In this document: positions 26,126-39,011 of the stretch, one piece after another
Layout: each line of letters starts with the position of its first letter
Numbering within the stretch: position 1 is the stretch's first letter
NCBI GenBank assembly: GCA_028824415.1
Contig: JAPPDX010000026.1
Coordinates: 1-39,011 of the forward strand
Direction of reading: 5' to 3'
From: a bacterium
Lineage (GTDB): Bacteria; Actinomycetota; Acidimicrobiia; Acidimicrobiales; CATQHL01
DNA length: 39,011 nt
Program-made: the position numbers and the translations under genes
Notes under the pieces: generated by a model
Seen by the model: only the letters and a program-made list of their open reading frames with translations
What the model was told of the DNA's origin: nothing
Database searches by the model: none

Positions 26126-26385
26126 GCCCTCACGCGGGTGCCGCGCCGTGGAGGCGGCGCGGGGCCCCGCTAGCCTGCAAGGCCCGACAACCGAATGCTC
26201 GCTGAAGATCTCCGGTGCTCGCAGGAGCTGAAAGGGAGGGGCAGCACGTCGCTGCCGCCCGCCTGATGAGGTGACGCCCCCGAACTCCCCCGGCGCCGCG
26301 TGGTCTTCTGCGGCGCCGTTGCCGTTTCCGGCCGGATCAGACCGGCCGGTTCGCAGCGAATCCCCAACCGATCCCGGAGACAACC
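26126..26385 (+). promoter_or_regulatory. rplJ leader, probable L10 autoregulatory region
   Basis: A 260-base gene-free region lies between rplA and rplJ, where bacteria usually carry the leader bound by the L10-L7/L12 complex for feedback control. It contains a TAGCCT box (26171-26176, no -35), a purine-rich run GAGCTGAAAGGGAGGGG near 26226-26242, and several possible stems. I could not fold it, so the L10-leader call rests mainly on position. Confidence 0.45.
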
Positions 26386-26988
26386 GTGTCCGAGCCATCC
26401 AGCGAACACTCCAGACCCCCACGCCCGCAGAAGGTGGCCGTCGTCGCAGAGATCCGCGAGCGGCTGGCCGCCGCCCAGGGCGCGGTGCTGACCGAGTACC
26501 GCGGCCTCGACACCGCGGCGATGGCTGCACTGCGCCACTCTCTCGCCCCCCACGGCGGCAGCTACAAGGTGTACAAGAACACCCTGATCCGGCTGGCGAC
26601 CCGCGAGTTGGGGATCGAATGCGAGCATCTGCTGGTGGGCCCGACTGCCGTGGCGTTCGTGGAGCCCCTCGCCGACGGGCGCCCCGGGGACACCGCCGCG
26701 GTGGCGAAGGCCCTGTTCGATTTCCAGCGCAGCGACAAGAGGCTGGTCGTCAAGGGCGGCCTGCTGGGCCCGAACACCGTCGGACCCGAGGCGGTGGAGC
26801 ACCTGTCCAAGCTGCCCCCCGCCGAGCAACTCCAGGCGCAGTTCGCCGGTGCCCTGGCGAGCCCGATGCGGAAGATGGGGATGCTGCTCGGAGCGCCGCT
26901 GCAGGAGTTCGCAGGCCTGGCGGCCGCGCCCGCCCGCAGCTTCGCCGGTCTGCTCCGGGCACTGATCGACGAGCGCTCGGCGAGCTGA
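26386..26988 (+). CDS. rplJ: 50S ribosomal protein L10
   Basis: The 200-residue protein anchors the L7/L12 dimers to 23S rRNA. It has the conserved [22 protein letters not shown] and GPTAVAF segments in the RNA-binding domain and an Ala-rich C-terminal helix that carries L7/L12. The N-terminus has a short Pro/Ser-rich extension ([15 protein letters not shown]). The length is somewhat above the usual 165-175, mostly in the C-terminal helix region. GTG start with GGAG upstream. Confidence 0.95.
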   Translation: MSEPSSEHSRPPRPQKVAVVAEIRERLAAAQGAVLTEYRGLDTAAMAALRHSLAPHGGSYKVYKNTLIRLATRELGIECEHLLVGPTAVAFVEPLADGRPGDTAAVAKALFDFQRSDKRLVVKGGLLGPNTVGPEAVEHLSKLPPAEQLQAQFAGALASPMRKMGMLLGAPLQEFAGLAAAPARSFAGLLRALIDERSAS

Positions 26989-27070
26989 GAGCGCTCGCCG
27001 GCTCGTAACGCCCGCCGGAGAGGCCGGCGGCAACAGACAAGCGCAGAACACCACGGTAAGGAGAACCACC

Positions 27071-27460
27071 ATGTCCAAGGTCGACGAAGTCCTCGACACC
27101 ATCAGCGCCATGACGGTGCTGGAACTGAGCGAACTTCTCAAGGAGTTCGAGGAGCGCTTCGGCGTCACCGCGGCGGCACCCGTGGCGGCGATGCCCGTGG
27201 CGGCTCCGGCGGCCGGCGCCGCCGATGCGGCCCCCGACGAAGAGGAGCAGACCGCTTTCGACGTCGTGCTCTCCGAGGTTGGCGAGAAGAAGATCCAGGT
27301 CATCAAAGAGGTGCGTGCCCTCACCAACCTGGGTCTGAAGGAGGCCAAGGAGTTGGTCGACACCGCTCCCCAGCCGGTGCTGCAGGGCGTACCGCGCGAG
27401 GAGGCCGACGGGGCCAAGGAAGCCCTCGAGGCCGCCGGCGCCGTCATCCAGATCTCTTAG
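27071..27460 (+). CDS. rplL: 50S ribosomal protein L7/L12
   Basis: The 129-residue protein has the N-terminal dimerisation helices ([19 protein letters not shown]), an Ala/Pro hinge, and the C-terminal domain [24 protein letters not shown] that recruits and stimulates translation GTPases. AAGGAG precedes the ATG. rpoB follows 206 bases on, behind its own promoter. Confidence 0.96.
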   Translation: MSKVDEVLDTISAMTVLELSELLKEFEERFGVTAAAPVAAMPVAAPAAGAADAAPDEEEQTAFDVVLSEVGEKKIQVIKEVRALTNLGLKEAKELVDTAPQPVLQGVPREEADGAKEALEAAGAVIQIS

Positions 27461-27510
27461 TCCCGGCGGGGAGATCAGCGAGAAAATCCGAGCCGGATCG
27501 CGCTCTCGGG

Positions 27511-27539
27511 TTGTCCCCGGCGCCGCCGGGCACTACAGT
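27511..27539 (+). promoter_or_regulatory. rpoB promoter, complete -35/-10
   Basis: TTGTCC (27511-27516) and TACAGT (27534-27539) are separated by exactly 17 bases, a primary-sigma promoter. Transcription would start near 27546, giving a leader of about 120 bases. The spacer contains the inverted repeat CCCGGC-GCC-GCCGGG (27516-27530). Confidence 0.7.
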
Positions 27540-27666
27540 AGACGCGCCGTGCCGCCGCTTCCCGCGTAGTCATCCCCGTTTTCGGCTGTCCGGAAACTCG
27601 GGTTCTCAACCTCGTGGCACCGTCGCGCGTCCCCAAGTCGGTCATGTGCTTCCCCAGGAGTGAGAC

Positions 27667-30600
27667 GTGGCATCTCCAGCTGTCGCTCGCCAGCGCTACT
27701 CGTTCGGCAATCTCGAGGAGGTTCTCGATCTTCCCGATCTGATTGCCATCCAGCGTGATTCCTTCGACTGGTTCCTCAAGAAGGGCCTGGCGGAGGTCTT
27801 CGCAGACATAAGTCCCATCAAGGACTACTCCGAGAACCTGCTCCTGGAGTTCGAATTCGATCCCGATGACGAATTCCTCCTCATGGAGCCGAAGTTCTCC
27901 GTGGAGGAGTGCAAGGAAAAGGACATGACCTACAGCGCGCCGGTCTTCGTGCGGGCGCGCTTCCTGAACCGCCACACCGGCGAGATCAAGGAGCAGGTGG
28001 TGTTCATGGGGGACTTCCCCAAGATGACCCCCAAGGGCACCTTCATCATCAACGGCACCGAGCGGGTGGTGGTGTCGCAACTCGTCCGCTCGCCCGGGGT
28101 CATCTTCCAGCCCGGCGAGCGCTACCGGCTGCGGAACATGTCCAAGCACCAGCTCGTGACCGGGACGATCCACCCCTACCGGGGGGAGTGGATCGAGTTC
28201 GACGTCGAGCACCGGCCCGGCCGAGACGTCAGCGCCGGGGTGCGGGTGGCGCGCAAGCGCCGCCTCAGCCTGTTCACGTTCCTGACGGCGCTGGGATTCG
28301 GCGACGAGGACGTCTATCCCGGGTTCTTCGACCGGTTCGTGGCCTACTTCGACTTCCTGGCCCCGCAGTGGGAGAACGAGAAGAGCCACGAGATGTCTCG
28401 TGACGACGCCCTCATCGAGATCTACAAGCGGGTGCGCCCCGGCGACCAGCCCAGCGCCGAGGCGGCCCGCGCCTATTTCGCCGGCGCCTACTTCGATCCG
28501 CGTCGCTACGACCTCTCGCGGGTGGGCCGCTACAAGCTGAACCGCAAGCTCGGCAGGGAGATCGAGCGCATCGGGGAGATCTTCGACATCGACCTCGAGG
28601 TCCCGGTGCCCGATCAGCCCACGCTGAGCGTCGCCGAGCTGCTGGCGACCGCCACCTACCTGCTGCATCTGGTCCGCTACGAGCAGGGCTACCGGCTCGA
28701 TGACCAGGACCACTTCGCCAACCGCCGGATCCGCTCGGTCGGCGAGCTGATCCAGAACCAGGTGCGGATCGGCCTCTCGCGCATGGAGCGGGTCGTGCGA
28801 GAGCGCATGACCACCCAGGACATGGAGGCCATCACGCCCGAGACGCTCATCAACATCCGCCCGGTCGTGGCCGCCATCAAGGAGTTCTTCGGCACCAGCC
28901 AGCTCAGCCAGTTCATGGACCAGGTGAACCCCCTGTCGGGTCTGACGCACCGGCGCCGGCTCTCGGCGCTGGGACCCGGCGGCCTGTCGCGGGAACGCGC
29001 CGGCTTCGAAGTCCGGGACGTGCACTTCAGCCACTACGGCCGGATGTGCCCCATCGAGACGCCCGAAGGCCCCAACATCGGCCTGATCGGGGCGCTCGCC
29101 ACCTACGGCCGGATCAACGAGCACGGTTTCATCGAGACGCCGTACCGGGTCGTGAGCGACAGCCAGGTGACCAACGAGGTGGAGTACCTCACCGCGGATG
29201 AGGAGGAGGAGTACGTGGTGGCGCAGGCCAACGCGCCGCTGAACCCCGACGGCACCTTCCGCAACCCCCGCGTGCTGGCGCGGCGCTCCCCGCAGGCCGC
29301 CTCCCTGGAGGACCTCAAGCTGCAGCTCGAGGAGGAGCACTTCTTCGGTGCCACCACCGAGATCGTCTTCGCCCCGCCGAGCGACATCGAGCGGATGGAC
29401 GTGTCGCCCAAGCAGATCGTCTCGGTGGCGACCGCGCTCATCCCGTTCGTGGAGCACGACGACGCCAACCGCGCACTCATGGGCGCCAACATGCAGCGCC
29501 AGGCGGTGCCGCTGCAGCGAGCCGAGGCCCCCTACATCGGTACGGGCATCGAGGGCAGGGCGGCCCGCGACGCCGCCGACGTGATCCTCGCCCTCGATGA
29601 CGGCGAGGTGATCGACCTCGATGGCCGGGGCATCACCATGCACTACGACAAGCTCGGCCAGGTGGTGCATCCCCTGGCGCGCTTCGCACGCTCCAACCAG
29701 GACACCTGCATCCGCCAGCACGCCTTGGTGCAGGCCGGCGACCGGGTCGTCGAGGGCGAGCTCCTGGCTGACGGGCCGTCCTCGGACCACGGCGAGCTGG
29801 CGCTCGGCAAGAACGTCCTCGTGGCGTACATGTCCTGGGAGGGGTACAACTTCGAGGACGCCATCATCGTCAGCGAGCGGCTGGTGCGCGACGACGTGCT
29901 CACGTCCATCCACATCCACGAGCATGAGATCGACGCCCGCGAGACCAAGCTCGGGGCCGAGGAGATCACCCGGGACATTCCCAATCTCTCCGACGAGGTG
30001 CTCGTCGACCTCGACGACGAGGGCCTCGTGCGCGTCGGCGCCGAGGTGGGACCGGGCGACATTCTCGTCGGCAAGGTCACCCCGAAGGGTGAGACCGAAC
30101 TGACGCCCGAGGAGCGCCTGCTGCGCGCCATCTTCGGTGAGAAGGCTCGCGAGGTGCGCGACACCTCGCTGAAGGTCCCCCACGGCGATGCGGGGAAGGT
30201 GATCGACGTGAAGGTCTTCCGCCGGGAGGAGGACCACGAACTGCCGCCGGGCGTGAACGAGTTGGTGCGCGTCCACGTGGCGCAGAAGCGCAAGATCAGC
30301 GTCGGCGACAAGCTGGCCGGCCGTCACGGAAACAAAGGCGTGATCGCAAGGGTCCTGCCTGTCGAGGACATGCCATTCCTGGCCGACGGCACCCCCGTGG
30401 ACGTCATCCTGAACCCCCTCGGCGTGCCCTCGCGGATGAACGTGGGCCAGATTCTCGAGGCGCACCTCGGGTACGTGGCCCGCTGGGGATGGCAGATGAA
30501 CGGCGAGGCGACCGGCGACGAGCCGGTGCGCGGTACCGAGACGAAGACCCGCCCGAACACGCCGCCGTCGGTGTTCATCGAGACGCCCGTCTTCGACGGC

Positions 30601-31308
30601 GCTCGCTGGGACGACGCCCCGACGCTCGGCCCGACCGGCGACAAGCCGTCCATCCGCGCGCTGCTGGAGAACATGCGCCCGGAATCCCCCGACGGGGAGC
30701 GCCTGGTCGGCGCCGACGGCAAGACCGTGCTCTACAACGGCCGGACCGGCGAACCCTTCGACCAGCGGGTCACTGTGGGCTACGCCTACATCCTCAAGCT
30801 CGCCCACCTGGTGGACGACAAGATCCATGCGCGTTCCACCGGTCCGTACTCGATGATCACCCAGCAGCCACTGGGAGGAAAGGCGCAGTTCGGGGGTCAG
30901 CGGTTCGGCGAGATGGAGGTCTGGGCGCTCGAGGCCTACGGGGCCGCCTACTGCCTGCAGGAGCTGCTGACCGTCAAGTCCGATGACGTGCTGGGGCGTG
31001 TCAAGGTCTACGAGGCGATCGTCAAGGGCGCCAACATGCCCGATCCCGGCATCCCCGAGAGCTTCAAGGTGCTCATCAAGGAGATGCAGGCCCTGTGCAT
31101 GGAGGTGGAGGTCTACTCCAGCGCCGGCGAGGAGATCGAGATCAAGGAAATCGACGAGGACATCTACTGGACCACCGAGGAGCTGGGCATCGACATCTCG
31201 CGCCCGGAGCGGGGGTCCGACGAGGAGGATGCCCGTCGCGAAGCCGAACGCCGGGCGCGTGAGCTCGCCGGCGACCGACCGGCCTACGCCGGCAGGAGGG
31301 AGATGTAG
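27667..31308 (+). CDS. rpoB: RNA polymerase beta subunit
   Basis: The 1213-residue protein is the beta subunit, forming one pincer of the polymerase and the rifampicin pocket. The rifampicin cluster runs from about residue 409 to 435 ([10 protein letters not shown]... and LSALGPGG). The key Asp418, His428 and Ser433 keep the drug-sensitive identity. Val420 replaces the usual Asn (E. coli Asn518) and Arg429 the usual Lys. Further marks are [43 protein letters not shown] and the C-terminal [27 protein letters not shown] start with AGGAG 6 bases upstream. The start of rpoC lies two bases after the stop. Confidence 0.97.
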   Translation: MASPAVARQRYSFGNLEEVLDLPDLIAIQRDSFDWFLKKGLAEVFADISPIKDYSENLLLEFEFDPDDEFLLMEPKFSVEECKEKDMTYSAPVFVRARFLNRHTGEIKEQVVFMGDFPKMTPKGTFIINGTERVVVSQLVRSPGVIFQPGERYRLRNMSKHQLVTGTIHPYRGEWIEFDVEHRPGRDVSAGVRVARKRRLSLFTFLTALGFGDEDVYPGFFDRFVAYFDFLAPQWENEKSHEMSRDDALIEIYKRVRPGDQPSAEAARAYFAGAYFDPRRYDLSRVGRYKLNRKLGREIERIGEIFDIDLEVPVPDQPTLSVAELLATATYLLHLVRYEQGYRLDDQDHFANRRIRSVGELIQNQVRIGLSRMERVVRERMTTQDMEAITPETLINIRPVVAAIKEFFGTSQLSQFMDQVNPLSGLTHRRRLSALGPGGLSRERAGFEVRDVHFSHYGRMCPIETPEGPNIGLIGALATYGRINEHGFIETPYRVVSDSQVTNEVEYLTADEEEEYVVAQANAPLNPDGTFRNPRVLARRSPQAASLEDLKLQLEEEHFFGATTEIVFAPPSDIERMDVSPKQIVSVATALIPFVEHDDANRALMGANMQRQAVPLQRAEAPYIGTGIEGRAARDAADVILALDDGEVIDLDGRGITMHYDKLGQVVHPLARFARSNQDTCIRQHALVQAGDRVVEGELLADGPSSDHGELALGKNVLVAYMSWEGYNFEDAIIVSERLVRDDVLTSIHIHEHEIDARETKLGAEEITRDIPNLSDEVLVDLDDEGLVRVGAEVGPGDILVGKVTPKGETELTPEERLLRAIFGEKAREVRDTSLKVPHGDAGKVIDVKVFRREEDHELPPGVNELVRVHVAQKRKISVGDKLAGRHGNKGVIARVLPVEDMPFLADGTPVDVILNPLGVPSRMNVGQILEAHLGYVARWGWQMNGEATGDEPVRGTETKTRPNTPPSVFIETPVFDGARWDDAPTLGPTGDKPSIRALLENMRPESPDGERLVGADGKTVLYNGRTGEPFDQRVTVGYAYILKLAHLVDDKIHARSTGPYSMITQQPLGGKAQFGGQRFGEMEVWALEAYGAAYCLQELLTVKSDDVLGRVKVYEAIVKGANMPDPGIPESFKVLIKEMQALCMEVEVYSSAGEEIEIKEIDEDIYWTTEELGIDISRPERGSDEEDARREAERRARELAGDRPAYAGRREM

Positions 31309-31310
31309 GG

Positions 31311-35297
<3,987 letters not shown>

Positions 35298-35303
<6 letters not shown>

Positions 35304-35326
35304 AGGCCGCCGCCCGCTCGTAGTCT
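35298..35326 (+). promoter_or_regulatory. Promoter of the rpsL-rpsG transcript
   Basis: TTGTGA (35298-35303) and TAGTCT (35321-35326) have a 17-base spacer. The -35 overlaps the last codons and stop of rpoC. Transcription would start near 35333, leaving a leader of about 200 bases before rpsL in which I recognise no element. Confidence 0.65.
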
Positions 35327-35533
35327 GCAATGTCGGCTTCGGCCTGTCCCCCCGGACGCGTTCGCCGAGAAATACGCCGCTGAAGGCGCGTGGTCGAGCC
35401 CGGGGCGGCCCACGAAGCGTGGACCGTTACCTGGCCCGTACGGCGCAGTGGTTCCCTACGGGCACCACCCGCAAACCTGCAACCGATTCCCGTCACCCCC
35501 GGTGACCGACCATCCCAGGAGCCCTTCGCAACC

Positions 35534-35902
<369 letters not shown>

Positions 35903-35906
35903 CGAG

Positions 35907-36377
35907 ATGCCCCGGCGAGGTCCACCTCAGCGTCGCGAGCTTCCGTCTGATCCGGTCTATGACTCGGTGCTGGTCACCCAGTTCGTCAACAAGGTGCTCC
36001 AGCGCGGGAAGCGCTCGCTGGCCGAGCGCATCGTCTACGACGCACTCGAGACCGTCGGCGAGCGAACCGGGGCCGAGCCGGCCGTCGTCCTCAAGCGCGC
36101 CGTCGAGAACGTGAAGCCTCAGTTGGAGGTGCGCAGCCGGCGGGTCGGCGGCGCCACCTATCAGGTTCCCGTCGACGTGCGGCCGCGCCGGCAGACCACG
36201 CTGGCGATCCGCTGGATCGTCGGGTACGCCCGAGACCGCCGCGAGCGCACCATGTCGGCGCGCCTGGCCGGAGAGTTGCTCGACGCCTCCAACAACACCG
36301 GGGCGTCCATCAAGCGCAAAGAGGACCTCCACAAGATGGCGGAGTCCAACAAGGCCTTCGCCCACTATCGCTGGTAG
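35907..36377 (+). CDS. rpsG: 30S ribosomal protein S7
   Basis: The 156-residue protein is of standard length. S7 organises the 3' domain of 16S rRNA and lines the exit site. It starts [15 protein letters not shown], has [25 protein letters not shown] in the helical core, [13 protein letters not shown] in the beta hairpin, and the C-terminal [15 protein letters not shown]. The ATG at 35907 lies 4 bases after rpsL. The following 150 bases before fusA hold a TAACTT hexamer (36439-36444) but no convincing promoter. Confidence 0.96.
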   Translation: MPRRGPPQRRELPSDPVYDSVLVTQFVNKVLQRGKRSLAERIVYDALETVGERTGAEPAVVLKRAVENVKPQLEVRSRRVGGATYQVPVDVRPRRQTTLAIRWIVGYARDRRERTMSARLAGELLDASNNTGASIKRKEDLHKMAESNKAFAHYRW

Positions 36378-36527
36378 TGGGAGCGCGATTGCAATGGTTG
36401 TCTGATCATGGACGCACCTGACCGTCACCGCGCCTGAATAACTTCCGACCGGTTCGGTGACGTGCTCACCGCCGGTCACCGGGGCCCGATCCCGGCGGCC
36501 CCGATCCTTGCAGCGGAGAACTGCATC

Positions 36528-38609
36528 ATGTCTCCACATCCCCTCGAACGAACCCGCAACATCGGCATCATGGCCCACATCGACGCGGGCAAGACCACGA
36601 CGACCGAGCGCTTCCTGTACTACGCCGGGGTGAACTACAAGCTCGGCGAGGTGCACGACGGCGCCGCCACCATGGACTGGATGGCCCAGGAACAAGAGCG
36701 GGGCATCACCATCACCGCCGCCGCCACCCACTGCATCTGGCGTGACAGTCGCATCAATATCATCGACACACCCGGCCACGTGGACTTCACCATGGAGGTG
36801 GAGCGGTCGCTGCGCGTCCTCGACGGCGCCGTAGCGGTCTTCGACGGTGTGGCCGGCGTGGAGCCGCAGACCGAGACGGTCTGGCGCCAGGCGGACCGCT
36901 ACAACGTGCCCCGCATGTGCTTCGTCAACAAGCTCGACCGCACCGGCGCAGACTTCTTCTTCTGCGTGGGGAGCATCAGCGAGCGGCTGAACTGCACGCC
37001 GCTGGTGCTGCAGGTGCCGATCGGCGCCGAGTCCGACTTCCGCGGCGTCGTCGACCTGCTGGAGATGCGCGGGCTCGTATGGAACACCGCCGACTTGGGG
37101 GCCACCTGGGAGGAAATCGAGGTGCCCCCCGAGCTGGTCGACCTGGCCGAGTCGAAGCGCGCCGAGATCATCGACCAGGTCAGCGCCATCGACGACGCCG
37201 TTCTGGAGAAGTACGTGGCCGAGGAGCCGATCACCGCGGACGACCTGCGTCCGGGCATTCGCCGCGGCACCCTGTCGGGAGAGTTCGTGCCGGTGCTCTG
37301 CGGCTCGGCGTTCAAGAACAAGGGCGTCCAGCCGCTGCTCGACGCAGTCGTGGACTACCTCCCGTCCCCGCTCGACCTACCGCCGGTGGAGGGCACCGAT
37401 CTGCGCGGCGACGGCGTGCTGGTCCGGGGAACCGATGAGGCCGAGCCGTTCGCGGCACTGGCCTTCAAGATCATGTCCGATCCGCACGTGGGGCGGCTCA
37501 CCTACTTCCGCGTCTACAGCGGCAAGATTGCCAAGGGCGATCAGGTGCTGAACAGCCGGACCGGTCGCACCGAGCGCATCTCCCGTCTCCTGGAGATGCA
37601 CGCCAACGACCGCCTCGACCGCACCGAGGTGGGCGCCGGAGGCATCGTGGCCGGGGTCGGCTTCAAGAACACCCGCACTGGCGACACGCTCTGTGACAAG
37701 AAGCATCCGATCCTGCTCGAGCAGTTGGAGTTCCCCGAATCGGTGATCGACGTCGCCGTCGAACCCAAGTCCAAGGCCGACCAGGATCGCCTGTCCAAGG
37801 CCCTGCAGGCGCTCGCCGAGGAGGATCCCACGTTCCGGGTGCGAACCGACGCCGACACGGGTCAGACCATCATCGCCGGCATGGGTGAACTGCATCTCGA
37901 GGTGATCGTCGATCGGATGCTGCGGGAGTTCAAGGTCGACGCCGCGGTGGGACGACCGCAGGTGGCCTACCGGGAGACGCTCACCGCACCGGTCCTCGAG
38001 CACACCTACATGCATCGCAAGCAGACCGGCGGCCTCGGGCAGTTCGCCGTCATCTGCGCATCCATCGAGGCACTGGGACCGGGCGAGGAATTCGAGTTCA
38101 TCGACGAGGTCAAAGGTGGGGCGATCCCGCGGGAATACATCCCGGCGGTGGAGGACGGCATACGCGAGGCGCTCACCACAGGCGTCCTCGCCGGCTTCGC
38201 AACCGTCGGGGTCCGGGTCATCCTGAACGACGGCAGGTACCACGATGTGGACTCGTCGGAGATGGCCTTCAAGATCGCGGCCGTGCAGTGGTTCCGGGAG
38301 GCCGCGCTCAAGGCCTCTCCCGTCCTGCTCGAGCCGGTCATGGGCACCGAGGTCGTGGTGCCCGAGCGATTCCTGGGCGACGTCGTGGGTGACATCAACA
38401 GCCGCCGCGGGCGGGTGCTGGCGACCGAGCAGCGCGGCACGAATCAGGTTGTGAACGCTGCGGTGCCGCTTGCAGAGATGTTCGGATACGCTACCGACCT
38501 GCGTTCGCGCACTCAGGGGCGAGCTACCTACACCATGCAGTTCGACTCCTACCAGCAGGTGCCGGTGTCCGTGCAGGAGACGATCGTCTCCCGCGTGCGC
38601 GGCATCTGA
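36528..38609 (+). CDS. fusA: Elongation factor G
   Basis: The 693-residue translocase is of full length. G motifs are [13 protein letters not shown] (G1), [10 protein letters not shown] (G2), DTPGHVDF (G3) and [10 protein letters not shown] (G4). Later domains contain [14 protein letters not shown] and, in domain [13 protein letters not shown] and the [12 protein letters not shown] segment. EF-G drives tRNA-mRNA translocation and, with RRF, ribosome recycling. The ATG at 36528 has GCGGAG upstream and gives the standard N-terminus [15 protein letters not shown]. Confidence 0.97.
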   Translation: MSPHPLERTRNIGIMAHIDAGKTTTTERFLYYAGVNYKLGEVHDGAATMDWMAQEQERGITITAAATHCIWRDSRINIIDTPGHVDFTMEVERSLRVLDGAVAVFDGVAGVEPQTETVWRQADRYNVPRMCFVNKLDRTGADFFFCVGSISERLNCTPLVLQVPIGAESDFRGVVDLLEMRGLVWNTADLGATWEEIEVPPELVDLAESKRAEIIDQVSAIDDAVLEKYVAEEPITADDLRPGIRRGTLSGEFVPVLCGSAFKNKGVQPLLDAVVDYLPSPLDLPPVEGTDLRGDGVLVRGTDEAEPFAALAFKIMSDPHVGRLTYFRVYSGKIAKGDQVLNSRTGRTERISRLLEMHANDRLDRTEVGAGGIVAGVGFKNTRTGDTLCDKKHPILLEQLEFPESVIDVAVEPKSKADQDRLSKALQALAEEDPTFRVRTDADTGQTIIAGMGELHLEVIVDRMLREFKVDAAVGRPQVAYRETLTAPVLEHTYMHRKQTGGLGQFAVICASIEALGPGEEFEFIDEVKGGAIPREYIPAVEDGIREALTTGVLAGFATVGVRVILNDGRYHDVDSSEMAFKIAAVQWFREAALKASPVLLEPVMGTEVVVPERFLGDVVGDINSRRGRVLATEQRGTNQVVNAAVPLAEMFGYATDLRSRTQGRATYTMQFDSYQQVPVSVQETIVSRVRGI

Positions 38610-38732
38610 CCAACCGAGGATCCTGCCGCCGCCGCGGACGCACCGCCGGGGCGTGCCGCGCAGCCGGATCACCCGAAACCCGTAGGCGAACCCAGCAGAA
38701 CCGCAACCGAAACGGAGCATCAGGAGCGAGAA

Positions 38733-39011
38733 ATGGCCAAGGAAGTCTTCCAGCGTTCGAAGCCCCACATCAACGTGGGGACCATGGGGCACATCGACCA
38801 TGGCAAGACGACACTGACCGCCGCCATCACGCGGGTCCTGTCCGAACGCGATCCGGAGTCCACCCAGTTCACCGACTTCGATTCCATCGACAAGGCTCCC
38901 GAGGAACGCGAGCGGGGTATCACCATCAACGTCGCACATGTGGAGTACGAGACGCCCAACCGGCACTACGCCCACGTCGACATGCCCGGCCACGCCGACT
39001 ACATCAAGAAC
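38733..39011 (+). CDS. tuf: Elongation factor Tu (5' part, cut by window end)
   Basis: The first 93 residues are present: [20 protein letters not shown] (G1), [13 protein letters not shown] (G2) and [11 protein letters not shown] (G3). EF-Tu delivers aminoacyl-tRNA to the ribosome. The residue after the G3 Asp is Met84, where E. coli has Cys and mycobacteria have Ala. CAGGAGCGAG precedes the ATG. The 123-base gap after fusA shows no clear promoter, so tuf is probably read with fusA. Confidence 0.96.
   Translation, partial: MAKEVFQRSKPHINVGTMGHIDHGKTTLTAAITRVLSERDPESTQFTDFDSIDKAPEERERGITINVAHVEYETPNRHYAHVDMPGHADYIKN

Noticed and set aside
27475..30828. 1117-codon open frame antisense to rpoB
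   Set aside because: High GC and strong third-position bias keep the antisense frame open. Its His/Val/Leu-rich composition is typical of such shadows and rpoB is certain.
36439..36444. TAACTT as a fusA promoter -10 box
   Set aside because: There is no -35 at 16-18 bases and the spacing gives no further support; fusA can be read from the rpsL promoter.

Overview
This window is high-GC, gene-dense chromosomal DNA from an actinobacterium. The evidence is the rplJL-rpoBC-rpsLG-fusA-tuf block with tRNA-Trp/secE/nusG ahead of it, a NusG with a long acidic N-terminal extension, a Ski2-like helicase with an actinobacterial-type C-terminal half, frequent GTG starts, and TANNNT -10 boxes that usually lack a -35. 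A deep-branching class such as Acidimicrobiia is my inference, not something proved here.

Layout. Positions 1-5.9 kb: the end of an LPXTG surface protein, an acyl-CoA dehydrogenase, a proline-repeat lipoprotein with a cupredoxin-like end followed by a polytopic membrane protein, and the helicase. Positions 6-15 kb: a KamA-family radical SAM enzyme, a MidA-like methyltransferase, an N-acyl-D-amino-acid deacylase-family amidohydrolase divergent from an acetyl-CoA synthetase, a small HAD-like phosphatase, HtpX and an SDR. Positions 15.3-20.7 kb: an unrecognised gene ending in an 18-bp tandem repeat, then a compact glycine cleavage operon gcvT-gcvH-gcvPA-gcvPB. Positions 20.7-23.8 kb: tRNA-Tyr, an adenine-deaminase-like amidohydrolase, a phosphinothricin-acetyltransferase-like GNAT, and tRNA-Thr, tRNA-Met and tRNA-Trp. 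Positions 23.8-39 kb: the core information-processing block secE-nusG-rplK-rplA-rplJ-rplL-rpoB-rpoC-rpsL-rpsG-fusA-tuf, with tuf cut by the window edge.

Regulatory architecture is readable. Convergent pairs are separated by strong GC hairpins (169-196, 3724-3744, 8724-8759, 20695-20725). Full -35/-10 promoters with 17-bp spacers precede rpoB (27511-27539) and rpsL (35298-35326, overlapping the rpoC stop). Three genes (gcvT, the deaminase-like gene, the deacylase-like gene) have a TANNNT box ending exactly at -7 from the start codon and no Shine-Dalgarno sequence, the signature of leaderless transcription.

I saw no mobile element, CRISPR array, prophage or defence island. The most notable observations are changes inside familiar proteins. 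RpoC lacks all four cysteines of its second zinc site. The KamA enzyme has Arg and Ser where lysine 2,3-aminomutase has its two substrate-binding aspartates, at identical spacing. The adenine-deaminase-like protein lacks two expected metal ligands. The secE start lies on, or 6 nt beyond, the encoded CCA of tRNA-Trp.
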